The notes under the pieces are model-generated. The model was not told where the DNA came from, searched no databases, and was given only the letters and a program-made list of their open reading frames with translations. From NCBI GenBank assembly GCA_023974075.1, contig CM043801.1, forward strand, positions 30,077,504-30,141,503: a DNA stretch of 64,000 nucleotides. Direction: 5' to 3'. This DNA comes from Chaenocephalus aceratus. Taxonomy: Eukaryota > Chordata > Actinopteri > Perciformes > Channichthyidae. The position numbers and the translations under genes were made by a program. Shown piece after piece: positions 53,234-64,000 of this stretch (its first letter is position 1; every line of letters starts with the position of its first letter).

Positions 53234-55243
53234 TTAACTTTCCACATTCATTTCCTGTTATCCAGTGGAAGTATTTCAAAACACAAATCCATCCACCTTC
53301 ATCTAGGCTGGCTGATAGAAGCAAATCACAACCAATATTACAATTGTTTTTGAATAAGTTTAGATTTGAGTTTAGTTTCATTTTTATTCATACATTTTTT
53401 GTTTTTATATAATATAATATATTTAACAGTAGTTTGCTTTAGGTAGGATGAAGTATCATATACACACAAAATACATGGTTGGGAAAGGGTGTTACCTTGA
53501 GTACCGTTTCACTTCCACACTCATTAAAACATCCGGACTGTAGTTAGTAAAATTACTCCCGAGCTGAATAGTTTGGTTAAATAACATTCGATACATTTTC
53601 AACATGTTATTTAATTTGACTACATCAGAAAGCATGTGAAAAACAAAAAGATTATGGTATAGCAAAAACATAAAACCAACTCCCAGTATCACTGTATGCG
53701 TGGTATATTCATGTGTACTGTGAGTAAAATACATACCCTGTGATAAAAAAATAAATATCACATACCTCAAAATCTGAAAAAACCCACTAATATTGTGCAA
53801 TAAAAAACAACTCACCAAATTCCAAATACAATGAATCTTTATATGTATTCCTCAACAGAGGCTTTAAAAACCACTTGGTGACAAAACTATTGGTGAATAA
53901 ATAATCTGATGTCCTGGAAAACACATCCAGACAACTAATATCACATCTGACCAAATGATTTGTACTTCTTCCCTCAACGTCTTTACAGGAATGTTGAACT
54001 TGTTTAATAGGCTCGTAAATGGATAAGAAATACATTTATACTCGTGTACAGAGTGATGTCACCTCTGACTTCCAAAACTAAATTATGAGTATTGGATATA
54101 TTGACACCTTGGGTTCACCCTTTATGAGAATACATAAACATATACAGACATGAGGCAACAGCTTCACTCATCCCATGAATAAAAAAAAAATATTGTGCAA
54201 ATGCTTTTTACAACTCGTACGTCAAACTGCAGCACATCATCATTTCGATTTCACAAAGCAACTTTTACACTCGACACATTCCTCTTTACCTCCCGACAGA
54301 CTCAATAAGGCCAAACCAACTCTTTTAAGACAACATGGATGACTACTAGGGGGAACAGAAAAGCAATGGTTGACATTTTAACTGTTGCAGCACCAATACA
54401 GTCTACACTTAAGATTATACAGTGTTTTTTTATGAAGGGTAAAAACAAAACCATAGCATGCAAAACAAAAAGCATAGCAAAAACAATCTCTAATAGCTTT
54501 GGCTCAGTTAACAACCTTAGCTCCCCATTTTAAAACATCACTGCTTTCTATTGTGAAACCTTAGTTTGTAATGAAAGGATAAGGGACACTAACTTGTGTT
54601 TGTGCTTTTTTGAAAAAAATGCATTCGAGCCTACCGTGATCTTTTAAAGGTCCTACCACATCGGAGAGTTTTACACAAGTCAGCGATAAACATGCTAATC
54701 TGTCACAGCTGATCTGTATACCTAAGGATAGCAACTAAAGATTATTTATATTATTGATTATTGTGCCATTTATCCAATTGATCATTGAATTGCCTTTTTT
54801 AAATGTCAGAAAATATAAAAAGCTTAGTATGATTTCAAGCCTGCAATGACTTTGTTTCCTTCAAATAGCAGTTCAAAGATACCCAGTTTACTTGTATGTA
54901 TAAACAGTAAAGCCTTAAAATCCTCAACATTAAGAAGCTGGAGCCTGAAGATGTTCGGCCTAAAGCCTCAGCTCAAAGACTCATGAAAGTCTTTAGTGTA
55001 ACCGCTTGTGTAGCTTCCAGATTTGGCTTTTATTCCCTTTTTTAAAAAGGAGGTACAGACTGTAAATGGGTGTTTTTTTTGGTCTTTTTTCTGAGACTTC
55101 AGAAAGCACAGATCCCATCGCTGTTCGCACCGAGTGCAAATAAATGTCTGAACTTGAAATGTCCATTAACTGAGACACAATAAAAGAAAACACAAATTAA
55201 ATATGAAGTGAAATGTAAAATGCCGTACTAGAAGTCCTTTCAG
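53234..55243 (-). other. Probable 3' UTR and downstream region of sppl2b
   Basis: No coding sequence recognised. On the minus strand AATAAA occurs at 55034-55029 (about 210 bp after the stop) and again at 53388-53383, so a short and a long 3' UTR are both possible. Confidence 0.45.
55029..55034 (-). promoter_or_regulatory. Candidate proximal polyadenylation signal of sppl2b
   Basis: TTTATT on plus, AATAAA on the gene strand. Confidence 0.4.
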
Positions 55244-58200
55244 TTATATTTGTTCCCTTCTTGTTTCCCGACCGTTTCCTGAGGCGGGTAATTGGGGTGA
55301 GTCTTCTTCATCATCTTCTTCTGTGGTTTGTGGCTCCGGTTTATTCAAATGATCCTCAGTCGGCGGTGCTGCAGATTGTGTACAGTTGATCGGTGCGAGC
55401 GCTATGGCAGGCTGCAGGGGACAAAAACAGTGTCTATATAAGATGGCTGAATGGTGTGGAGCAGAAAACTAAATGTAATGGTAACAGAAGACAGAAAAGG
55501 CCGTAGATAAGACAAACAAAAGAATATGCAGTCATCGCAGTGTACACGGGTAGATTTAAGGCTTTTCATCACAACCGTATTACACCCAGTTAAAGGAGCC
55601 TTAATGTCATCAGAGGTATTCCTGTACGCAGAGATAACAAGTCCCAGATATGCACAAAGAAAAGTGGAAGCATATCAAAGAAAATCCCACATACAAAAAC
55701 ATGCGTATTGTTTTAGAAATAACAAGCTTTTCTAAATCACCGAGCACCACCAATATTTGCTTAATCTAAAAGCTAATCCCTGATGTGTGTACGCAGAAAA
55801 TAAAAACACATCTACTCTAAAGGGAAAAACCACAAAAAAGGAACCTTAAGCAACATGAAGATGTTTTAATGGTAGAGAAGCAAGCCCAGATGGAGTACCT
55901 GCAGTGACATTCACAGACAGCTGAGCCCTCAGCAGCAGACTACAGCACACCCACAGTAAAATAAAGGGCAAGGAGCAGCGATGGGAGGGAGGGGACAGTA
56001 AAACAGAGAGAAGCACGAATGGTATTATTAAAAAGGGGTTACTCAACTTAAGATTCTACTTTACTCTGCATGTTTTTAACTTAAGATTTTTTTTTTGTGT
56101 TGATGTTTTTTTGTTCTTCGGCAGTAGGCGGTCATATCAAACTGGTATTCACCACAAATCCACTTCCAGTCCAGAACTGGGGCAACTCCTTGCGCCACAG
56201 CGCCACACTGAGGCTGGTGAGCAGAGTGCAAGGCACCAGGTAGAGCAAGGCCGGCTGACCCATCTGCATCACGGCCAGCGCCACGAAGGTGATCAGCAGG
56301 CCCACGCCGTACGCTACAACCGGAGAGAAGGCAGACACAAGGTCAACATTTTTTTTTTTTTAAATCCACACAACACTTGAGTTAAAGCAGATTTCACTCC
56401 AAAGCCCCATTCTGATCTGAATTAGGTCTTCAGTGTCTTTGGAGTGATTGACATGAGTGGCACTGGTCAGACATTTTATCAGCTCAAAGTGAAATATGAA
56501 TTAAGTAAGAACATAGGGGACATTAAAAAGTGTCTTTGCTAATCTGATATATGGAATCATGTTTCCAGCAACCTATTGTTCAACTTGGGGAGGGACAGTA
56601 CATTAAATGGGCTCTTGTAATGTCAGCTACAGATAGTCTCTCTCTCTGCAACCATACCATTTCAACTTCACAACCCTTATAATACTTATTTATGTACGTA
56701 CCGATAGTACAGGCCACAAAGTAGATACGGGAGGATTGTGTTAAAATGTCAAATCTGTGACAGTAAACCACCAGCAGACCTGAGAAGAAAACAGAGAGAT
56801 TAACAGATCAATATAAACTACAATATTCAACCACCTTTAATCAGCTTGAGTTCCTTTTTAATGACCTGGTACTAAGATATCCCCAAAGCCGAGGAGGGAG
56901 AAGGGCCGGTCACACAGAGCCAGAGGAGAGAAGTTCAACCTCGGCACTTTGAGCACCATGGGGAGCTGGAGGAAACAAACATTTGTTTATTAGCATTTAC
57001 TTTTCCTCTGAGCTGAGAGAAGCAAAGGAGTCGTGTTAATTCAAAACGAGCGCACCTTTTCATGATGTGAGGAGTCGGAGGGACCAGTCGCTACCTCCAC
57101 CATAATACTCTCCCCGCTCTGTGGAGGACAGGCCGTGGGTAACGTGAGTGACGCACAGTAACACAGACTGTAGACATTTGAATAGCCTTGAATTAAAACC
57201 GCCTTGTCATACCTTTGTAAAGAAGGGTGTAATAAAGACGAAGAAAACATCGTAGATAAAAAGAACCGACAGTAATAAGGTGCAAGCCTGCAGAGACAGA
57301 AAGTAAGGTCAAGTGAGATTACAACTAACAAACCCAATGAAAATGTTAAAAACAATATTTGATGTGTATGAGAGAGCTGACTCACCTTAAATGTGGGGAG
57401 TCTGACTGTTTTGAGCATGTAGAGACAGAAGGCGATCCCCAGGGCGTCCTGTAACACCCACGCCCACCTGGAGGACACGAGACTGAGTCAGCCAGCAGAC
57501 CCTCATGTAATGCACCTCCAACATGCACACACACTTCAGAGTCATGCCATTTTTACACTGAGACCAACAGCGAGAATACATCATTTGTATCCACGTATCT
57601 TTGCACTTACTGGTCTTCATTGCGAAACACCATCCAGGTGATGCTGACAGCCATGCAGAAGGCCGTGAGCAGCAGCATGCGGATCTGCGGCCGCTTGTGC
57701 AGGTATGGCAGGTTGTTCTCTGGGACCCTGCAGCGGGAAGCAGTCCACACATCAATGAACATATTTACAAATCCATATCTAAGATGTACATCAACAGTGT
57801 AAAGGGTTTTTAAGATAATGTCATCTGTGTACTAGACAAAGCTTCTAAATGTCTGTGTGTAAATTATACATGACTTCTTTGGTCAGCTATGATTCTGAAC
57901 TCATACTCATGTGAAAAGTCTCACCTGCACTTGCAGAAAGGGATTCTCCGGACAAAAGGCCACAGGCAGCTGTGCAGGCCCACAGAGGAGGCCAGACAGA
58001 AGATGGCTATGACCCAAATAGCTGGGGGGTGAGGAAACCGGGGAGGCAGGAGGAGATTGTTACACGTGATATGTACACTTCTATGGGTTGTTTAATCTAG
58101 TCCAATAGGTGCATCAGTTTCACCGCTGTGTGTCCAGTATATAATGTACTGGAGTTAAAATGCAACGCTTTTTTTATGAGTGAAATGTAAACTGGATCAT

Positions 58201-61200
58201 TTACTCGTTTACTGCACAGCCAGTCTTTCAATGAGGAGGAATCTATGGTTTGAACTAAATGGCGGAATTATTAACCAATTTTTGCTCAAACCCAACATCA
58301 TGATTTAAACAACTCATAGGGAGAGGTTTTCTATTGTTTTCAAAGCGATCAATTTATCCAACTTGGAATTACAATAAAAGAACAATAATAGCCATTTGTG
58401 TGCGTATGAAATCAGCTATAAGATGTTACACTGATGTCATAATTAACAACAAGCCTGCGAGATGTGGTTTAAAATGAGAAAAGGCTATTAAGTGGAACTG
58501 GAGTTACGATTATTTGTAAAACATTGTCGACCACGACATTCTTCACATCCTGTTTCATGCATTATTGACTCATGCCTGACCTCAATGGAGTGAAGCAGGA
58601 AACACGGCAATAAATCAATTGAGTCTCATGGAAGTGGATCTGACCGAAAAATGTTTTGTTTAACAAAAAGTGAGTATGGACTAGGGCTGCACGATATTGA
58701 AACAAACTGACATTGCGATCTTTTTTTCCCCAGTGATATATATATTACGTTTTTTTTTAACTATATTTAACCGGATGAAGGATAGTCACGGACGTCTGGA
58801 TCTTAACTGGTACCTTAAGTCATGATCTAACATGTCATGATAATGCATGTAGCTTACCCTCAAATAAGGGGGTTCATCTGTGAATGAAGAAGAGAAGAAC
58901 CTTTTTGTATCCAAAATAGTTCCAGATGGCAGATTTCTTTTTCTTTTTGGAAGTAAATCTTCATTCTCGCCAGGTATTGTCCTCCTGTGCCTCGCTCATT
59001 TTTCACCGGTGTTTTGATGGTCTGCAAACTAGCGGGGCGGGGCCTGCTGTGATCTGATCAAGAATGATTGTGATTGGTGGTTTGCTGTGCATGCAGAGCC
59101 TGCATGTCACTCACTCAAGTACCCCTGACATGAGATCCGCGCAAGTTTTCCTTTTGTAGCAAGCAGCAAAATAATTGTAACATGACGTGTTTGAGTTAAT
59201 TCACCTACTTAATATCGCACGTCCTAAAAAAAAAAAAAAAAATCGCACGTCCCTGCGATGTGAATATCGCGCATGCGCATATCGCGGTTATCGCCATGAC
59301 ACGATATATCGTTCAGCCCTAGTATGGACCAGCATGTTGAGTTATATCATCATTGATGTTTGAGTGTATTTGTCGTACCCAGGCTGTCGTAGAAAAAGTA
59401 GAGTAGCACCAGCATGCTGCAACACATGACCACGAACACACAGATCATGATGGGGGTGACGTCGACCGTCTCCTCGTCCTGCTTCTCCGCTCCGTCGTCC
59501 CTCTTGTGCTTCATGTATCGTCTGCAGGAAAGAACCCAATTTCAGAGAGGCGTGCTGGCCTGAGGTTCTTGTTTCGGACGCTCATAACTCGAGAGGTTCC
59601 AGCTAATTAAACAAAATAGGGTATGGCAGGGATACTCAAGTCTAACTAATACTATAACTGGAAAACAATTGACAATAAACAGATAAGTCGGATAGTTCAC
59701 TGACTTTGCACAGCCTGAAAGACTATCACACTATTTTGACTTTTTTCATGCACCTTATTTACATAAAATACAAAAAATCCCACAGGCACTGATTAAATAG
59801 TGTGGCGCGGAAACAATGGCTCCTTTTTTGGGGGCTGGTGAAGTTGAGTATAACTTGACTAGCGCAGCACAGATAGCTTGCTCTTAGTTGTAAACAGTAT
59901 TTACTGATAGTTGGGACTTCCCAAAGCAGCCAGGATGATCACCTCCTCATGCACAGATAATATTTACCATCACGTGGCTGCCTGGGCTACTTCCTTCCTT
60001 AGTTCAACACACACACTTATACTCCAAACTGTTTTCTTGCCCGAGGTGCTGTGCGTCAGACTGTGGCCTGAGTTACCGTGCCAACTCGGTCAGGAAGAAC
60101 TGACTCGCATTGGCTCGAGCCATTAGTCACCCGTACAGCCTCAAGTAAACAACGCTGTGCTTTGGGGGAGGAGCAGACTCAACACACACTTACTAAGAGA
60201 GAAGACTGAGCAATCGTATGCTCGTAGTTCTCTGCCAAGAGAACTGGGACTCATGTTCCCTGGAGACGACCCCCCTGGTAACTTCACTTTGATTTATATT
60301 TAGCAGTCTGTATTAAAAGAGCTGTATGTGTTAGGGCTGCTCGATTATGGCAAAAATCATAATCTCGATTATTTGGGTCAATAATTGATATCACGATTAT
60401 TAAAAACGATTATCCATTTACTTTGAAAACATCAACAAAACAACATTTATTGAAAAAAACAATTACCCTGAACTTTAAGTATAATTCAACTGAAAACAAT
60501 ACAAAAAATAATCGTTTTATTTCGATTATGTTGTTTTCATAATCGTTGCAAGCCAAAATCGTAATTGCGATTAATTGAGCAGCCCTAGTGTGTGTACAGG
60601 AAGAAGGAAACTCTGCATCCTGTGATGATGCAATGTAACGGAAAGAACAACCAGCATCATCTTCTACCTTTTTTGTCTAGTTTCCTGTTTGGATTTAAAA
60701 AGTTCCAACCAAGAAAGGGGGTACCCTCTATTCTTAAAATATAAAACCACATATAAAACCACAGTATACATTGTAACCCACTTAAGCATTCAAAATGAGT
60801 AATATCGTTCAGTTTCCTCCATCGTTTCACTCACTTCTTGGTGTCTCTGCTGCCGGCCCAGTATCCTCCAATAGCAACGGTTCCCACCGCCATCAGAAAG
60901 ATGATCACCATGTTGTAGTCCAGCACCGGCTCACTGGGAGCGTACATGGCGACCTGTCTTTCTTCACCAAATTTCTGCAGCAGTTAGAAACAACATTTAG
61001 TCGAGGCTTTTTTTAAGCTCTACACAACAAAATCCTCCTTAATAGATTCTCATCAAACATGCATTATTTAGCATTTGGCAGAGATCCACTTTCCTGTCTC
61101 TCCAGAGTCGGACTCTAAAATGTTTATGGTGAGTTGACTTTGCTGGGGAAGAGAAAAACACGGACACAGTTGAGCACTCAGGTTTGTTAGTCTCCAGTTG

Positions 61201-62432
61201 AATGGCCCCTCACCTTGATAATCTCCAGCATATCAGTGTAGCTGAGCAGCGCTACAGGAATGTCAATCTCTTCATACTGAGTCCTGTTTCCTGCTGGGGG
61301 TGTCTGTAATTAAAAACAAAAACACATTTCTGTTTTCCGAAGTGCCAAATGCAATGTTCTCTTGATGCACAATGTAATAAGCTACATCTTTAAGATTTAG
61401 AGGCAAAGTTCCTTCCTTTTCAGTGGAACACCATGGGACATTATTTAGGGGGATAAAAATCGAACAGTTGTCAATCTATTTTGTTTTTTTAAATTGTGCT
61501 ATGAGTTGCACATATGTTTGTACATTTGAAAGATATTGTTGCAACTCCAAAATGTAGAAGATTGTTTTAAAATTGTTGCAGTAGAAGACGGAAATAATGA
61601 AACTGACAACACATTTGAAAGTTGCATCAATGAAGTAATATCTTTACCTATTCTCTCACTGCAGCTACAATGCCTGTTTCATATCGGGACAATTAACTAG
61701 CTCGCAGTTGCATAGCTACAGCTCTTGGCATGGCTAGGCTTGTAGTGATTTACACCTCTTTTAATACTTGTTTCCTCGTTGTGAAAAGAAAAGGGAAATA
61801 GGGTTTGGTAGCAGTCAATCAAATGTCAGTGTTGGTGTTACAGCTGTTTCACTCAAAAGTAAATGTTACTATGCAAAAATGAAATGTTCTCAACTTTCAA
61901 AATGATCTCTTATATTTGTTTTTATTAATGTTCCAAAATAAGGCACAGGGGTGCATATCAGAGACAGGTGGACTTTTTAGAGTAATAAGAATGTTTACCA
62001 GTCTGTCCTTGCTGACGATGAGCAGGCCCCTGGCTCCGTTAATCTGGGCCAGTCTGACCTTTTCATAGAAAGTGCAGTTTCCTCTCATCACCATGGGGAT
62101 GCGATTTGGGAATCCTCCCTCTGGGACGTCAGAGGGCGAGCACAGGACCGATGAAGTCAGGTCATAGATCGGAAGACGAGACTTTAAGACACACACAAAG
62201 GGTGCAACGTTAAGCGTATTCTGTTAGGGGTCAACTCTTACCATAAATAAAAGGTCACAAAGTGTCTTTATGAATAGGCACTGCAGACACGTCTTGTTGC
62301 TCGCTCGTGACTTACTGCCTTGTTGAGGTCCTGAGGTAGGCGGGCCCACTGAGAGTTGAAGAATATGCAGTAATCCTTCCCTTTGCTCTTGCCCATGTCA
62401 CTGAAATGGGCCATGCCGTACTCTCCCACCAC
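55244..62432 (-). CDS. sppl2b: Signal peptide peptidase-like 2B, 5'-partial (537 aa in window)
   Basis: GxGD-type intramembrane aspartyl protease of endosomes and plasma membrane; in other vertebrates it cleaves type II membrane stubs such as TNF and BRI2. Exons (minus): 62432-62316, 62181-61999, 61303-61214, 60974-60835, 59521-59379, 58021-57925, 57727-57611, 57467-57386, 57287-57213, 57118-57056, 56965-56866, 56779-56702, 56313-56153, 55411-55244 (TAA). All phases join. Visible: luminal protease-associated domain with RGNCTFYEKVRLAQ, YNMVIIFLMAVGTVAIGGYW membrane segment, catalytic YD in LFIYDVFFVF, catalytic GFGD in LLGFGDILVPG, QPALLYL PAL motif, then a cytosolic acidic tail with TEEDDEEDSPQ. 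SGESIMVEVATGPSDS and LQDALGIAFCLYMLK favour SPPL2B over 2A. The signal-peptide exon is missing and must lie beyond position 64000. Confidence 0.92.
58682..59321. mobile_element. hAT-type MITE in sppl2b intron (640 bp)
   Basis: Termini TAGGGCTGCACGATAT and ATATATCGTTCAGCCCTA. Perfect 8-bp target duplication GTATGGAC at 58674-58681 and 59322-59329. Non-coding. Confidence 0.88.
60332..60587. mobile_element. Short hAT-type MITE in sppl2b intron (256 bp)
   Basis: Termini TAGGGCTGCTCGATTATGG and ATTAATTGAGCAGCCCTA. Near-perfect target duplication GTATGTGT (60324-60331) and GTGTGTGT (60588-60595). Centre AT-rich with repeated AATCGTxxT motifs. Confidence 0.85.
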
Positions 62433-64000
62433 CTGTCAACATGACAACAACATCACTCCACGTCCATCAAACATTTATAAATTGATTTTTTGTATAGAAC
62501 ATAGACTTGAACATTATTTCCACACACATGTGAACTGTAGTTGCTGTTCTGTAACAAGGTTACATTCAAAACCATTGCTGTAAATGTATCATGTTTATTT
62601 GTATTTTCTATACAATGAAGAATGTTAAAGTTGACACTTTGAATTTGAGTTTGTTTTTTATGTATTGCAGTTTTTTTTTATAATACTAGCCATAATATAT
62701 ACATTTGGAGTTGAAGGGTAATTTGAGTAAAATAGGTAGCCCACTCACTTCTAATTAACTATATAATTAAACAACAATGCGCATGCCCAAAGCTGTGACA
62801 ATGGAAGCTGAAGTTGATGCCAGGTGTGGCTGATTGCCTGTTGCCCTGCTGCAATTTGATTGGCTGATTGCCAAATACTGTTTTCTAATTGGCGCTTAGC
62901 TGTCAGACGTCTGAATTTCACCTATAAAGATATTAATTTCGATCCCCATGAACAATGCGGAGTACATATAAGTATGCCTTTTGCTGAAAATCTTGAGATA
63001 AAACAGAGCGAATAAAAAAGGGCCATTCGTGAGTTGAACAGATATGTGCTCCGTCTAATTATCATGTGTTAAACTCAGTGGGAAATTGGAAAAGTGCATT
63101 ATGTCAAATTGTAAGATGTTGTAATTGTCGAAGGTCATTAGGATTTGTACAATGTTGGAATGTAACTAAGAACATTTACTCAAGTACACTTTGGAGTATT
63201 AATGCCACGTTATACTACTACTCCAATACCTTTGGAAATCACATGTTTACTCCACCCTTTATTTGCCAACATTTGATTTATTGTAGAAAAAAACACTTGG
63301 CAGTGTTTGAGATTAGCCCCTCCTTCAAAACATACAGTATGAATGCATCACTAGTTATATTAGTTGAAATGGGCTATTCCTCATGAGTATTCTTTACATA
63401 TTGCACGTTTTGTATATTGTGATGCCTATACTTCTACATAAGTAGAGTTTGGATCATAAGATGTATATGTGTCTTTGTGGTTTTAGTCTACTTAATACTT
63501 GTTTTATTATAACAAAGATGATGTCAAATGTCTTAGACAAGAGAAGAATAAAACACATGGTAATACTTTAGAGTACAGTTGGTTTGATGACATTATAATG
63601 GCATTATAATCGGCTGAGAATTTGTTTTACCATCCAGCCCAGATGCTCAGACGCGTTACCAGAGATGTGACACTGTAGTAAGATGCGAGTTAATGGCTAA
63701 CATTTTCCTAATGTCGGGCTAATCGATACTGAAAACTCTAGTGGTTAAACATGAAGCAGTGAATCATACATAATCCTGCTTGGTTAATTTTGCCTCAAAG
63801 TGTGAAAGATGTGCCTGTTTCCAGGGCCCTCGGTGATCTCCGCAAGCTAACAGGCATAGCATCGCAGCTAATACATCCCCGAAAACACGGCTGTTTTTGC
63901 CAGCCATGTCGGACAATGCAATGTAAACGTGCAGAGAAACAGTTTATGAAGAAATACCCTCTGTCTCTCTCACCTTATGTATGAGAAAAGCGGCCCAAAA
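62433..64000 (-). other. Intron upstream of the first visible sppl2b exon
   Basis: No signal-peptide exon recognised here. About 63150-63290 carries a fragment of the common teleost repeat (GGAATGTAACTAAGAACATT, TACTCAAGTACA), inverted relative to 33150-33620. The rest shows nothing identifiable. Confidence 0.5.
63150..63290 (-). repeat. Fragment of teleost TACTTGAGTA repeat
   Basis: TTGGAATGTAACTAAGAACA and TTTACTCAAGTACACTTTGG match the inverse of the 33570-33620 end of the family copy. Confidence 0.5.

Noticed and set aside
63790..63984. 64-codon frame as a possible sppl2b first exon
   Set aside because: Wrong strand and no signal-peptide character.

Overview
This is vertebrate nuclear DNA, almost certainly from a ray-finned (teleost) fish. 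Genes are split by GT-AG introns, the 3' untranslated regions are long, microsatellites are common, and much of the non-coding DNA is hAT and other fish-type DNA transposons plus LINE fragments. Gene order supports this: the end of an insulin receptor gene (insr) lies upstream of arhgef18, and these two are neighbours on human 19p13 (recalled, not searched). sppl2b follows in the opposite direction.

Layout. (1) 193-1030: last two exons of insr (+), then its 3' UTR. (2) 2993-31441: a repeat-rich accessory block. It begins and ends with inverted copies of one MITE-like terminus. Inside are a complete foldback-like palindrome made of 177-bp tandem units (3681-6236), a 9-kb unit present twice in tandem (6711-15780 and 15781-23843), each copy with an intact four-exon alpha-tubulin gene on the minus strand, a nested transposon stack in a LINE remnant (22262-27410), an L2-like LINE fragment, a relic of an older alpha-tubulin 3' UTR (29195-29423), and a half copy of the foldback-like element (29424-31117). 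(3) 31452-33620: hAT-type and other interspersed repeats. (4) 33780-52165: arhgef18 (+), 18 coding exons giving a 953-residue RhoGEF, with several hAT elements in introns. (5) 52272-53233: a palindromic MITE between genes. (6) 53240-62432: sppl2b (-), 14 exons covering everything except the signal-peptide exon, which must lie beyond the right edge.

The host genes have separate roles: receptor tyrosine kinase, microtubule subunit, Rho activator, intramembrane aspartyl protease. They are neighbours by synteny, not parts of one pathway. The most unusual structure is the accessory block. A 14-bp direct repeat (3285-3298 and 31206-31219) bounds about 27.9 kb in what reads like one interrupted MITE. 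The cargo is a duplicated alpha-tubulin locus flanked by foldback-like arms. A foldback-mediated segmental insertion is a testable hypothesis, not a demonstrated fact. All exon boundaries were worked out by eye from reading frame and splice consensus.
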